NCBI GenBank assembly: GCA_947846985.1
Contig: CANTUZ010000002.1
Coordinates: 157,663,389 to 157,727,388, forward strand
Length of the DNA: 64,000 nucleotides
Origin: Fratercula arctica
Lineage: Eukaryota > Chordata > Aves > Charadriiformes > Alcidae
Reading direction: 5' to 3'
The notes under the pieces were generated by a model. That model had not been told where the DNA came from and ran no database searches. It saw only the letters and a program-made list of their open reading frames with translations. Numbering within the stretch: position 1 is the stretch's first letter; the number at the start of each line of letters is the position of its first letter. The translations under genes and the position numbers were made by a program. Positions 51,131 to 63,960 of this stretch are shown piece after piece.

Positions 51131-52191
51131 CGAAATATTTTCTTGTTTGACTTAGCCTTATCATTGAACAATTTTCTCAGTTCATAAGCAAAGTCGAGGT
51201 GTTTCAGCTTATCTGTATGGAAGGAAACAGTCAATCTGGGCTGCTGGAACAAAACTTCCTGGTTTGATTCCTCTGAAAAATAACATAAGAGTAATAAGAA
51301 ACCTCCAGAAAAAAATCCAAAGGTAATGGGTGCATCCATGCTTACTATGTTTCACTGGCAAAAGTAGCTTAAGATATTTTTTGAAAACCTTACCTTGGTG
51401 AATCAAGAAAAAACCTCCAGATTTCTGAAAATTCCTGCTGAAACATGACATGAAACCACTCATCATGTTCAACATGGCACTGCACAGAGCTAAATGACTT
51501 TAGATCAGATACTAATGAGCAAAATCTGTAGTTAATAAAATAATTTCTTACTCATCTGGTTTGGAAAAAAATTGGCTGCGGGGGCGAATTGCCTCTTGTG
51601 GAAGAAATAGTATTTTTTAACATCTGCTTAATGAAATCTACATGAAATAAATATTTTGGCTTATCCTAATATGTCAAATTTTTAAAAACTTTTAAAATGC
51701 TATTAGAAATTATCTGTTTAGCTTCTTAATTCTCTGTCTTTTTTTATTTGGTTACAACTGTTAACAAAATGCACTGCAAGTTTACAAACAAGTATTCTTC
51801 TTTAAGTCCTTTTTTCAGTGATTTATGAATTAATAACATGGAACTTAAACAGTAGGTATGGAGCTAGATGAAGTACATTTATTTCTCATTTGACGTTGAA
51901 TTTAATAATTGTAAAAAGTAATTTGAGTCAAAATGAAAAAGAAATGTGATCATCTTGGGTCTTGGCAAAACACAAGTGATATCTAAAATAATTTTCTTTT
52001 AATCTAAAACTTTTTAAATATATAGCACTTACATGCTCCACAAAGTTTTTTCTAGGTGTACTAGTTGGTATGATAAAAGATTTATTTCTTATGAAATTTT
52101 ACTGCCTGTCTCCTTAAATCATTATTGCCAGAAAAAGTATGGATGGAAAATAAAACTTTGCATTTTCCAATGTAACACAGGCTTTTAAAAG
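51131..52191. other. AT-rich DNA, nothing identified
   Basis: Very AT-rich, with many stops. No retrotransposed body can be recognised upstream of the following poly-A. Confidence 0.5.

Positions 52192-52223
<32 letters not shown>
52192..52223. repeat. Pure poly-A tract (32 A)
   Basis: The longest homopolymer in the window, followed by ACAAACCACAAAAAAACCC. CR1 does not leave poly-A tails, so this is not a CR1 tail. It is either a simple-repeat expansion or the tail of an old retrocopy I cannot recognise. Confidence 0.9.
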
Positions 52224-52224
<1 letters not shown>

Positions 52225-55200
52225 AAACCACAAAAAAACCCGTACAAAACTCAACAAGCATTTGTGAATTATTTTTTCTCCCCCTCACCAAAACCTCAAT
52301 TTTCCAGTATTTGTCGGCAAATTGCTGATTCTATTCTAAGTATTCATCAACATTAAAATCTGAAGAGCTGCAAATCTTTGTGCTTCAGAGAGATGCGCTT
52401 CTGGCTGTGCTCAAGGAGAATTTCCCTTTTGTGCCGTACCACACCACGGCGATGGGCATTGTCAGAATCCAAACTTCCCTCCCACTCTCTCCTGTGCTAG
52501 CTGCTTTCCCAGCTTGGGTGTGCAAAACCACATTGCAGTTCTTATCATTTCAGGTAGATTATAATTACAGCCTAAGTAACCTGACTTTACAAGTGATGAC
52601 AACATTTAATTCAGTCCATTAATCCGCCCCTAACTGTTCCTCAGTTCTACAGAAAAACTCGCAGATGTCTCTAATATTTACAGTGTGATCAGTTAGAAGG
52701 TGACTACATCAGATTCCTGGGAGACGTTTCTTCTCAAAATCCTTCATATTAAAGAGGTGCAGAGAGACTCTCGTTCTCACATGTACCCGTTTATACCTGC
52801 AACATGTATATCTGTCTGCTCAGCCCTTCACACATTAACATGATTTTCAGCATTAAAGTTTCTGAGACTCTCTTGCCAAAGACTCCACATTATCCAGTTA
52901 CACTAAAAACAGGCAGTCACCTCAAGGCAGATCAATCCTGTATGACCTACCTCTGGGGACCAGCAATTTCCTTCAAATTATCCCAATGAAATAAATGTGG
53001 TTTATATGCATTTTAATACACACATGAGAGACCTTGGTGGCAGAAGGAGCCACACTGAGGTATATGAGGGTTCTCTGTAAACTTCACAGGTTTGCTTGGA
53101 GCCCTCACCATGACACATGGCCAAAAAAAAAAAAGCCCACTCCACATTCCCTGACTCTTGATTCCTTTACCATGGATATATTTCCTACTAAGACAAGGAG
53201 AATTTTCATTTTTAGAGAGTGAGGACAGCAGAGAGCAATTTTGGGGAGGAAAAACTAAGATCAAATAACAACATGTGTACAGAAAGGCTAAGAAAAATAT
53301 TTCTCCCTGCAATGTCACACACGGCAGCTACTTGTCCCCAATTTGTCATCACTCTGTGAACATTCGTCAAGCAGACATCCTGTTTACATTCTGCTCTCTG
53401 CTCTCTACTCTCCTCACAGTCCTCCTCTTAGAGTCTATCGCCCTCATTTTCTGAAGTGACTTCAGTTCCCTGGATATCCCATGGAGAGGGAATTCCTTCT
53501 GCCTCACACCTTAATGCAACCTCCGCATCTTTCCTCTCCTTGTACTCTCACTTCCCAGCAAGCTTCTGGGTCTTGGGCTATCCCAGAGAGTTGCAATAGT
53601 GCCAGCATCCTGGTTAGGGACACGTTGCCCTCTCTACCACCTTTTAGGCAACTGTTGGCCTCTGAGGAGTTGCCTTTCTGTCTGGACTGCTGAGTTTACC
53701 AGTAGTGGTCCATGTGGGGTGTCTACCTGCCCTTCTCCATGTAGAGCCAAGTTCAGCTGATGAGGGTAAATACCTGTTGCTCTGCAAAGGTGGTGGACAT
53801 AAACGACTGCCTTCACTTGATATGGGATCATGAAAGGGGGAGAGGATGAAAGGCAAGTTTTCCAATGCATTTGAGGAAGCAGATCCCACACTGTATTTAT
53901 TTTTAGCAAATATTTGTGTCAAAATCACCAGTGTTATTCTGGTAAGGGAAGCCACCCATTCTGTCTTTCCTTCAGAGTTGTTGAAAAATATTGGAAGAAG
54001 TTCATTAATCAACAATCTGCCAGGTCTAGGATTAAATCAAGGACAAAGGGATTTATGGGGTGAGGGAAAGCAGAGAGCCGTGTCCTGTTTTCACCACCCT
54101 ATGCAACATATACAATCTGGGCCATGCAATGTGATGATGGTCATGTATCTGCTCAGACTTCTACGTTTTCTCAGTCTTGTGCTGCACCTGGCCTGCTCCA
54201 AGATCTTTTTTCTCAGTGACTCCAAGAAGATGATCTGATAGACCACCCTTTAGTCACCAGTCTGCAAATTCAGGTTTGGTGCCTGCTTCCGGATTTTTTC
54301 TTTTAGCATTGAGGATACAAGATAGGGACAACTGGAATATCTCAACATACAGCACTACAGAACATGGCTGCAGCTCCTCCAGAGGGATGTGAAGCTCTGT
54401 CACAGCTGAGATTTCTCTGAACAAAGCAATAATGGCTGCTATGTGCAGTTCAAAGCAAGATGCACGCTTGGATACATGGCATCCCTGGGTCACCGACAGA
54501 AAAGTGCGTGGAGATACTTTGCCCTTAGGAAAAATCAAAATGGAAAATTGCCACGTACATAAAAATCCTGACAATTAATGGTCATTTTTCTCTCCCAACA
54601 CCAAGGGCTTTGCCTGATTGTATAGAGCTAGGGCCAAGAGATCAAAGTATAAAGTTTAAAATGTTAAATTTTAGATGTTAATTTTTTTCATGTCATATTA
54701 TTCATCTTTCAGACAAGCTGCTATGCTGAGTCTGCTAAGAATAGTGTGAAGACACATGAAAGAATCTGGGAATCTGGTTCAATTCTTTTTATTTTGTATG
54801 TGCGTTTCTGTGTGTATATATGTAGGTTTCGATGTACATAACCGTCTTTTAGCTGTAGTCCTTGGACTAAGAGAAAGGCTTTATCTCTACTATGAGCATC
54901 TTCTGGAACTGGTTAGGTATGAAAAAGCATGAAATAATCACAGCTCCACCCCACAGAGCCTTCCTGTCTAACCCCAGGGGCTAGCACAGCTTTGAAGAAG
55001 AAGAGTGTGATGTCTTGGTCCAGTTTATATTACAGGAGATACAGCCTACCTCAAATAGCAGAGAATTCCCTTCTAACAGTAGATGTTGCACCTCCAAGAG
55101 ATGCTCTGCTGAACCACAGTCCTGGCAGAAGCTCACTACGATGACAGTCCTTTCGAGAAAAATCCACTTTCACTTGTATAGGATTTTGGTTTTTTTTCAA

Positions 55201-55379
55201 GGATGTGTAAAATTTTTAATGAAGGGAGGAGAGGAAAAGAGTAATTGAAACACACAGGAGGATCACCAAGAAGGCCTTTCAAAGAGCTAAAAATACTATT
55301 GCCTTTATCAGAAACCCCTGTACTGACGAGAAAGTGCTTGCTTCCCAGATGAGAAGGTTTCACACAGGCCTGTAGTATT
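52224..55379. other. Unique DNA
   Basis: No gene or repeat recognised. Open frames of up to 130 codons (53846-54238, +; 53644-54015, -) overlap on opposite strands and have no recognisable domain. Confidence 0.5.
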
Positions 55380-56300
55380 AGAGAATGGCAATCATTATTT
55401 ATCAGCAAGTTTAATTACTCTTGGGCATTTACATGCAAATCATTCAGTGCAGCTCATTACAGTCCAGGGAAGACCAACATACGGGGAAGAAAAAGTTAAA
55501 TAAAAGCATGACACTAAGTAACAGACTGCCTTAGGGCTGACTAGTGAAAGCTTGCAGTCATATTTCTACAAGGACAAGACAGATAAAGTAGACTTTTACT
55601 GGATCAACAATTACTGTAAAAGGCATTAAAGGTCAAAATGGATAAATATCAAGTCATACAAAGCCCATCTTTAGCTAACAGCAATTTGGAAGATTGTGCT
55701 GTTTTAATAACAACTCATTGTACAAAAGCTGCTGGAAATGCATGATGAGTTCCTGCAGAAATCATATGTTGAAGCTGTGTCTTCCTAGCTATTAATAATA
55801 CTACAACAAGTACCCTCCTGTATCATATCAGTGGTTTTTAACTGCTCTTCATAAATATTTCTGAAGTTGGTTGAATTAGACTTCTAATGATTTCTCCATT
55901 AAATGTGGTCTGATCAATTTTTACGGCGTCGCCTGAGGAATGAAATCAAACAAATATTGCGCTGCACTTGTGTTTCCTCTATGGATTTTTGAGGCATTCC
56001 TTTAAAAATATATTTTTGTTTGACAGCAGAGACATCGATTTGACAGCTTGCTTTACAAAATTAGAGTAGCTTTCAAGTAAGATAGTTACGCTGGGTGATC
56101 TGTGTACTACTTCTCTATTATTTGAGGTTTCAGCTCACATCCCAATCACATGAGGCAATTTGTCATTATCTCTGCTAATGACTATGTGAATCTGGATCAA
56201 ACTGAGGAGCTGATAAATAAACATGTTGATTTCTGGCAAACTACTATCGAAGAACATGATTTTAATATTTGTCATTGAAAAAAGGGACACAGCTTCCTAA
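55380..56300. promoter_or_regulatory. Motif-rich block, candidate conserved non-coding element
   Basis: Contains TTAATTA (55411-55417) and a perfect POU octamer ATGCAAAT (55433-55440). It also has a CpG-retaining patch near 55921-55933 (ttacggcgtcgcctg), and paired TTTGACAG words around 56020 and 56040 (TALE-homeodomain type). No young repeat or coding frame intrudes. This composition is typical of vertebrate developmental enhancers, but conservation cannot be judged from one sequence. Confidence 0.25.
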
Positions 56301-56639
56301 GTGCTGCAAGATGGCACTGTGGAAGATAAGACATACCACTTATCAAAGGTATCGTTTTACATCTAATTTGTGAGCAGAGGACATGTGAACTACCAGTGAG
56401 TCAGGCTAAAGGCCCTCCAGTCCAGTATCATGTTCCTTAGCCTGGTGAGTGGCTGCTGCTCAGAGAAAGGCCACAGCCACTGCTAAAGTTAATTGGGATA
56501 GCTGAATATTATATGTTCATCTATTAAATGAGATATCAAGGGTCATTTTAGTTGAAAAATGAAGGGATTTGCTAAGCTATATTATAAAAAAGCTCAGGAA
56601 ATGTAGGGCTGAGATGAAGAGGAAAATACATTGAGCCTA
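56301..56639. other. Unique DNA, nothing identified
   Basis: AT-rich sequence between two motif-rich blocks. No frame or repeat recognised. Confidence 0.5.
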
Positions 56640-57000
56640 GTTAAAAGCACCTCATTAAAGACCCGTTTCATTAGCACAGCTTGTTAAATCAGTAACTTAA
56701 GGCTTAACGAAGGTCTATCCACTGCAGCAGCTGTGGTCCTGCAGGGTTCTAGGTAGAACATCAATTGAATTATCCTGACAAACAGCAGAGACGGGTCTAA
56801 CAGCTTCCTCATTGAGGTAGCACGTACTTTCGCTGGTATGCACTGAAAAGATGGCAGGTTGTGCAGGCAACCTTTGTCAAGTCTTGTAAAAACAGTGCAA
56901 ATGGACAGGCTTCAGCACACCCGGACAATAGCCCTGATTAATTATCATCTATGCTGAAATAAAAATAATTAGTTAACTACCTTGTAATGGGAGCCTGTGG
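56640..57000. promoter_or_regulatory. Second TAAT-rich block
   Basis: Holds TGATTAATTATCA (56935-56947), AATAATTAGTTAAC just after it and TTCATTAGCAC upstream, i.e. clustered homeodomain cores in a stretch free of recognisable repeats. A regulatory role is inference from composition. Confidence 0.22.
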
Positions 57001-59849
57001 TGAGCTTGCAGAAGACTTAGCCTCTTCCCTCTTTTGAAATGGCTTTCCTTGTGTTTAATAAAAGATACTAAATGGCCCTTTTGATTTTGCATTATAGTTG
57101 TGCATAAGACCTTAACTTATATCAGTATTCTGTAGATTCAGGGAATAAGAAGTTAGAGCAGATTATCGTAAGCTTTTTATCTTGTCCCACCTGAGCTCTT
57201 GCACCAGCCCCCAAGATTTCTGCTGGCTGAAAGCATATTTATGAATCACTTATGTTTTATTTTAAAGGCATTAAGTAAACTGGAAGATGAAAAAACAGTA
57301 GTATCAGCTATATGCCTTGTATCACACCTACATGATACCTGAGCACTTTTTAGCATCGAAAGGAAAAATTCTTTGTTAAAAAAATACATGCGGCCCATTG
57401 AAGTACATGCAATTGCACCTGTTTGCAAGATTGGAGAATGTAATGTTTTATGATCACTAGCTTTAAAGCATAAATTACCCGTATGACTTCAGTAAGTGTG
57501 AAACATTTGACACAGAGGTAGAAGTAATCCAAAACTTGTACAATGTGAGGCTTCAGAAAATTTGCCGAAAGTGAAACAGCTTTAACACAGTTTCTGGTAC
57601 TGAAATTGCTTTTACCAGGCAGGGAACTGGTTGTTTTGGAGGATCTCAAGAATTTTAGACTGAGATCTGTCTTCCCTCACATCCCCTGTACTTAACCAAG
57701 GAAGAGGGTTGGGGTGAGCCATACAAACCAGCACTGAGCATGTAACCAACTCCAGGTGTCAGGAAACTGGGCACCTAAACCAGGTTGTGCCGAGAAATCT
57801 GATGTCACTTCCTTCCCATGGTTAAGCAATCACCAGTCCCACGGATGATCCAGCCTCATATTCCTTTTCCATCTGTGGACATTCATTCCCATCTTTGCCA
57901 TTAGACTCCGTGGCCTAGCAAGAGAGAAAGGACCTGAAGGGGAGCTCTGGAGCCTGCAAAAAGAAGCTTTAAAGTTCTCCCATTTAAGCTGTTTCACTTT
58001 GATCAGATTCCCTAAATATTTATTGGACCACCAAGAGATAAGGCTCATGACAACAATTCTGCAAATGCAGAAGTTGAGTCACCAATCTGGAAGAGAAAGA
58101 AACTGAATGCTAATGTTTGCTGCAATTAATAGCAACTACTACTACTGCTACTCAAAAATTACTCAACTATGCCTTAAAAGCTCTTTCAGGAGACATGGAG
58201 ATTGTAAAGGCTTACCCACAAATGCAGTTTCTTCCAGTTGTGGTTCAGATTCTTTCCTAAGAGTTAGAGATCTCATAGGCAGAAGGCAGAGATGATGCCG
58301 AATCTCCCAAGTCTGACATTTGCTCTAATCAATAGGTTATAGGGTAAAATGTTCTGTACAGCAACCCTGCTCTCTCCCCAAAATGCTTTTGAAGATGGGT
58401 CTCAAAGGTAACAGAGTTGGCAGTATAATAACAACTTGATGGAGAATTTAAAATGAGAACAAGGATGAGATAGACAGTGGTTATTCACAAGGTGTCTGAT
58501 CCTGGGTTATGTTACTACCAAGAAATTTTCAGGTCCTTCAGAGTTTGTTAAGCAACAGGGGAGCTGCTTAGCCTAAGTTCCATGAGGGCAATTAAGCAGC
58601 AGCTAGACACCTAACTCCTTCCATGGATTGAGCTCTAAAATAATTAAAAAATAATAATAAAATAGTAAAAAACCCCTCTTCATTTAAGTCTTCTTATTCA
58701 CTTGGACGCACCTGAGATTTTTATCCCTGAAATCTGAGTTCAGTGGTCCCTGATGTCAGAAGTTCACACACGCAGATGTCAAATATGTCTCGTGCCTAAG
58801 AGTTTCCTGTATTGCTAAAAGAAATGACTAAGCTTCAGCATTAGCCTACATTTGTTCCAAGATCTGGCTGCTTCTGTGTTTTATTGTTTTCCATATAAAA
58901 CGTATTTCTCATAAATATGCACACCCTGGCCTCCATTCTGCCTTGTTACAGACCTAAACTGGAGTTAACTACGGTGACTGGCATTGCCATACGTTAAAAA
59001 AACAACCACAAAACCAAACAAAAACAACCAGTCCCAACAGCGGTATGAAGAGTTAAAGTATGTAACACAAGATTCACTCAACTCAAAAAGTCTGCACTCC
59101 CAAATCTCTACCACCCTTTTACATACTTCATAGCCAGACTGGGTCTCCATATGTTCAGAATAATTTGACTCATGGTGAGACTAATCTCCTGAAAACCAAC
59201 TCATTAAATTAACATCAGTGATTTTATAGGCCTGACCTGGGGAAAAAACTCATGGTGGAATGACAGGTCCTATGTGCTGTAGAGCGGTGACATCACTGCC
59301 ATTGAGCTGACCCCTATAGAGTTTGAACTCCAGTGGTGAAGTTGGCAACTTAATTTCGAATGGGTTGGAGTCAGAGAGCAACATGCGTGTATCTGTCCTG
59401 TTAGGACAGCTTTTGATGATGCTTATTGGCAAAGGATGCCTTCAGCAGAGAAATCTTTTGGCCAGGCTTCTATTTCCACAAGCTATCTTATTGTTAGAAC
59501 ATTCAGCAGTCAAATAGATCATCCCTCAAATGAGTGATTGCAACAGCAGTACTACACACAAGTATCTGGAGGTTAGAAAGGATGTGATATTAAAAACAAG
59601 CCAATACTGCAATGCTGTCACAAAAAGGCAAAACCTGCACTGGGTTGAATTCATGGAAGTCCAATATATTAAAAATGTTCAGTAGGTTTTTCACTGTGCT
59701 TGGCTTGGGTTAGGTCTCAGTGGCAGTGATTTACTGCTTTTGGTTCTGGTGTTACTGACCAAATTAATCACGGGTGTCATGACACTGATTTAGTATTTGT
59801 ACTGCTTTAGAAATAGGTGCCACTCTCATGAACCATGACCCTCTTGTTC
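57001..59849. other. Unique DNA
   Basis: No gene recognised. A short (ACT)n run is near 58135-58146 and AT-rich (AATAAT)n near 58650-58672. Confidence 0.5.
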
Positions 59850-60290
59850 TGGGTACTTTACCAGCATGGGACAGAAGTATGGTCTGTGCCCAAAGAGCTT
59901 CCAGTGGAAAGAAGGAGATGCAGATAGATGGGAGAGCGGAAGGAGCCAAAGCGCCAACACCGGCCTCTCTGGTCAGTCCTGGTCTCAGCACAACTGCAGT
60001 CCAGTATCTCCAAGCTTGTCACACGCACCAGAGGAATTTTAAGGTGGGATTTCAAGGGGGAAATGAAATGACTTTGGAAATTTTGAGAGGGAGACACTTC
60101 TAAGTGAACACGGTGCCTGGACAACTCATGTCTGGTATGGGAAGGAGGGAGCTGCCAGCTTGATAGAGCATGGGAAAGGCTGTGAAGGACCTTGAAAATG
60201 AAGAAAGAAGACATGCTTAATGTGATGGAGAGGAGGAAACTCAAAAAGAGAACCAGGGAGGAAAAGGGCATGGTCAAAAATGCCACAACA
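59850..60290 (+). repeat. Possible very old LINE (L3/CR1-like) 3' remnant
   Basis: The series 'gtgcccaaagagcttccagt', 'ggaaaggctgtgaaggacct', 'tgaaaatgaagaaagaagac', 'tgatggagag' and 'aagggcatggtcaaaaatgc' follows the order of text I associate with an ancient amniote LINE 3' region of the L3/CR1 clade. Identity is low. The 142-codon minus frame across it is an artefact if this is right. Confidence 0.3.
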
Positions 60291-61939
60291 GGAAAATAAT
60301 TTTTACAGCAGAATTTTGAATTGGTACAAGATAATGTGAACAGATAAGAATATAGACATGACTACGATGGATAAGGGAATGTAGTGTAAGGGGACTAAAG
60401 CATGGATGAGCTTGTTCAAGGCAAAAGAGAAAGGGAAAATGTGGTATTTCCTGGACTATGGTATCTCTTTTGTTCAGTTCTGGCTGAGTCTTGTGCAGTC
60501 TTGGGTAGACCACTTAATCTGCCAGTGCCTCAGCAAATTCTCTGTAAGAGGTGGATAATAACACTTCTTGTTATTGTTGTTGGGAGATATTCCTTTTTGG
60601 CAGAGAGTGTTCTGACCATGGTTTATTCCACACTTAGTACTAGTTTGACCTTTTATCAAATTGGGACTTAGACTGCAGCACCAAATCATAATAACTTTAG
60701 AGAGATATTGAGAAATCCAAAGAAGTTTGTGAAAAGGCAGAAGACGATACTAAACAGAGAAAACAGGAAAGAGCCACTTTGCGAACTTTATCCCCAGTTT
60801 TGCATGATGGCTGTAAGGAAACCACTGGCACGAATGCAGTACCGGGACCGCATCAGGCTAATACATCCCTTTATTCATAGCATGGGTGTCCCGGCAGTGA
60901 AGCACAGACACCCAAATGGATGCTGTCTGCCAGAAATGCTGCAATGCCTGAGAGGCTTCCCAACTGTTTCATTGGTTTATCAGTTTATTTTTTGGTTTGT
61001 TACAGGACATTCAGGAAAGAGGTTGTTGACTTCCATTCTGGCTGGATAATATAGAGAAATGTATACTAACTGTAAGCCAAAAGTGCTGGCGTGGGAGAAT
61101 ACAGAAAACTGGACATGTTCATAAATAAGGAACAAATTATTCAGTTTCTTGACCTCTTCCTTCTCTCTGCCTCATTAACTTACATTGTTTAGTTAAGAAA
61201 AAAACAGTTTCTGCTTATCTGAACTTGAACACAAGATGCACTCTGTCTCCAGCAGATCACAGAGTTTTTGCTACTTGATTCATATTAAGGATTGTATTTG
61301 TGTTTATGGAAAAGTTGTATTTGGGTTTGTTGAAACATTCCCTTTGCAATATGCATGCTATCTGGGCCATCTATTGGACTTAAATTGCCTGTACCCTTTA
61401 GTAGAGTACAGCTCTGGCCTTCTTTGGGGAAGTGAAATATTGAGCTTGGTCCATATAGAAATACCACCTGTGCTCAACAACAACGAACCTAAAAGGCCTT
61501 TAATAGGGTGTCCATACTTCAGGGTTTTTTTAAAAAAATCATGTTAGAAAAGGGCATTCCCTTCCCTTGTTTCCCCTTCCCTGAAAGCACCATTATAAGG
61601 AGGGATGAGAGGACAGGTTCGTACCATGAAAACTGAGGCTTCATGTAAGAAAAAAATCAATAAGTTTGCAAAAGCGTTTCTAAAAACTGCATACAAGCAG
61701 ACACTGTAGTAACAAAGGAAAGAAAAAAAAAAATGAAATCAATCTGGAAACAAAACTTGTTTTTATTATTGTGATGAGAACATGATTTGTGTTGAGAAAT
61801 TAAATTCCAGTGAAGGATCTGCATTACATCTTCTCATTCATGTGTAAGCACTGAGAAAGAGAACGTACAGCCAAGTAACGAGAGAGTCACTTCACGCAAA
61901 AGTGCTCAGGAAAAAGCTAATACAATCGCTATTAGAAAA
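60291..61939. other. Unique DNA
   Basis: Nothing recognised. The 113-codon frame at 60708-61049 (+) has no identifiable domain. An A-rich tract is near 61722-61734. Confidence 0.5.
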
Positions 61940-62260
61940 GAATGATGAATATTTGTATATTTTTTCAGCTGTAAACGTATCCCGTTGCTGTCTCAGAGGA
62001 AATCCTCACAAATCAAATTACCACAGCAAAGGCTGTGGTTAAGGTTTGTACAGTATAAACCCAAGTTTTTTGAAAGCATGTGATTAATTTGCTTCATATC
62101 ATAAATCTGATCAGCTGGTAGGATGATTAATCGGACACGCTGGTTGCCTCTCTCAGATCATTCCTTGTTTATTGATTATAGCGTGGCTTTTTCTTCCCTG
62201 CAGTTAAAGCTCACTAGTTTTCACTTAAAATGATCAGATTAGACCTGAAATGTTTACTGT
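61940..62260. promoter_or_regulatory. Motif-rich block with paired RUNX-like and homeodomain sites
   Basis: Two inverted RUNX-like sites, ACCACAG (62020-62026) and CTGTGGT (62033-62039), are separated by 6 nt. They are followed by TGATTAATTTGC, the palindromic GATTAATC (62125-62132) and TTATTGATTATAG. The block has no repeats or long frames. It resembles a developmental enhancer. Function is inferred, not shown. Confidence 0.3.
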
Positions 62261-62949
62261 GTGTAAGATAATTCTAGTCACTTGAAACTTCATGTAGCAT
62301 ATATTCTGGCTAAATCTGATTAGAAAGGACAATTGACTTCTGATTTACGCTCACTTCAAGGGACAGCGAAGCAGCCCCTGATGCGTAATTAGACAAAGCG
62401 CACGGAGTCCCCTGTGCGGGAGGAGGCGGGAGCTCCTGGCCAGTCTGCCACTTACCATTACCCAAACCAACAGAGGATGTCACCGAAACAAGAGCTGAAG
62501 TCAAAAGGCAGAGATTGAAAGTGCCCGGTCTCCCAGTGCTATAAATGACCTTGAGATATCTCCTGTAAATGTCAGGGAGTTTGGCTGTATTCTCAGGCAA
62601 GAACCCACTCTGATGCTTCTCTCAGTCATGAAATACTATTTTTGAAATACTGTTCTTATACTATAAGACTCCATAGGATAAATAAAATTTGTGGTAGGCA
62701 GATCTATTTGTATTTACAGGAGGTGTTGATCTCCTTCTGGATTCTGGACCTTTTCTGGTTCTCTGTGGCTCCTTCTTTCTGCTCTGCTGTTCAAGGTCTT
62801 CAGAGAGCTCTTAGTCATAACAAAACTCAAGTGTCTATTTTCTTCTCATCTGCCTTAACCCCTCAGACACTTCATGCAGTCAGACACATTCTTCCTTAAA
62901 AATCAGGCTTTTTCTGCCTCTCTGTAAGTGGGTAGTCTATAACTCCAGG
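62261..62949. other. Unique DNA with one weak exon-like segment
   Basis: On the minus strand, about 62449-62553 is open and has an acceptor-like ctgacatttacag and a GTAAGT donor at its ends. The frame reads RYLKVIYSTGRPG then a Leu/Ser/Val-rich stretch. I recognise no family, and the plus-strand flank (62395-62445) is simply GC-richer. Not called as a gene. Confidence 0.35.
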
Positions 62950-63840
62950 ATACTCCTTCCTCTTCTGCTCATGCTTTTACTCTTTCCATTTTGTAGATTT
63001 TACTGTTTTACTTTTCCGCCTCCTCACCTCTATGGAGTCCTTGGGAGCTCAGCCTCTGCACTGGTCCTGATTTGCTCAACCAATTTAGCCTACTGCCCGC
63101 AAGCGTGCTTCTCAATCCTCTTCCACCAGCCGTGGTCTGTGGTACGTCTCCCCTTGCTAGCAACTGATGTACCTAAAGCAAAATGGGTTGCTTTGGCCTC
63201 TTACCCAAGTCATTCTTTCCGTATGCATTGCAGAAAGTATGCTAGTCTAGATTTCCTCCCTGACCTCTGGATTGATAACCCACTCTTAAATCTGATCGCT
63301 GATATGCTGATAGCTTTTTATAGGCACCACACCTATTTTCTTGAGTCCCTTCACAATCCTTCTGTGAGTCACTGACTTCAAACGGAGATTACCTCTGCAT
63401 CTTTACTTATACAAAAATAGTTGCACTTGCCCTTGTACATTTTCATGACCTCCCTCTTCCCAGGTGTCTCCTGTTCATACCACTCCTGCAGAACCCCTTA
63501 TATGCTTTTCAGCAAGACTCTATGTCATCTAACCTATAGCTCAGGAATAATCTCTAAAGTCCACCCCTCTTTCAAGTCCCTCTTCAAAGTTTCTTCAAGA
63601 ATGCGCTCCACCTGTGTTTCCTGTAACAAATTACCAGGACTGGTCAGAAGACAAGGATCTTCGGATATTTCTGTCTTTCTCATTCTATACATCTGACATT
63701 AACTTACTAAATTCCCAGCAAATAAGTGTAAAGACAATCAGTCTGAACATCCAGCCTTCCTCCTGCTCCATTGTTCTCTCTTACCTGTGCCTTTCTATTG
63801 ACTGTGACACCTACTTGTTGCATTTTTCATAAATAAGACA
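62950..63840 (+). repeat. Possible ancient LINE remnant, pyrimidine-rich
   Basis: A C/T-rich stretch includes 'tttcaagtccctcttcaaag' followed by 'tttcttcaag' and 'ctgtaacaaattaccaggac', which resembles the tail region of old L2/L3-type elements. The 134-codon frame at 62971-63375 has no recognisable domain. Weak call. Confidence 0.2.
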
Positions 63841-63948
63841 TAGCTAATGAAGAAAATGCACCGCATCTTGCACTGAGGAGTGATCCTGACTGGACGGTCT
63901 CAGCCCCTTAACGGTGGAAAAAACATGAACTATGAATTAAATTTAATT

Positions 63949-63960
63949 AAAAAAAAAAAA
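63949..63960. repeat. Short poly-A tract
   Basis: A 12-A run following AATTTAATT near the window end. No retrocopy recognised. Confidence 0.75.

Noticed and set aside
59858..60286. 142-codon minus ORF
   Set aside because: Antisense of a purine-rich region that looks like an old LINE 3' end. Ser/Leu-rich with no domain.
62971..63375. 134-codon plus ORF
   Set aside because: Cys/Phe/Leu-rich translation of a pyrimidine-rich stretch with no domain, splice context or recognisable homology. It may overlap an old LINE remnant.
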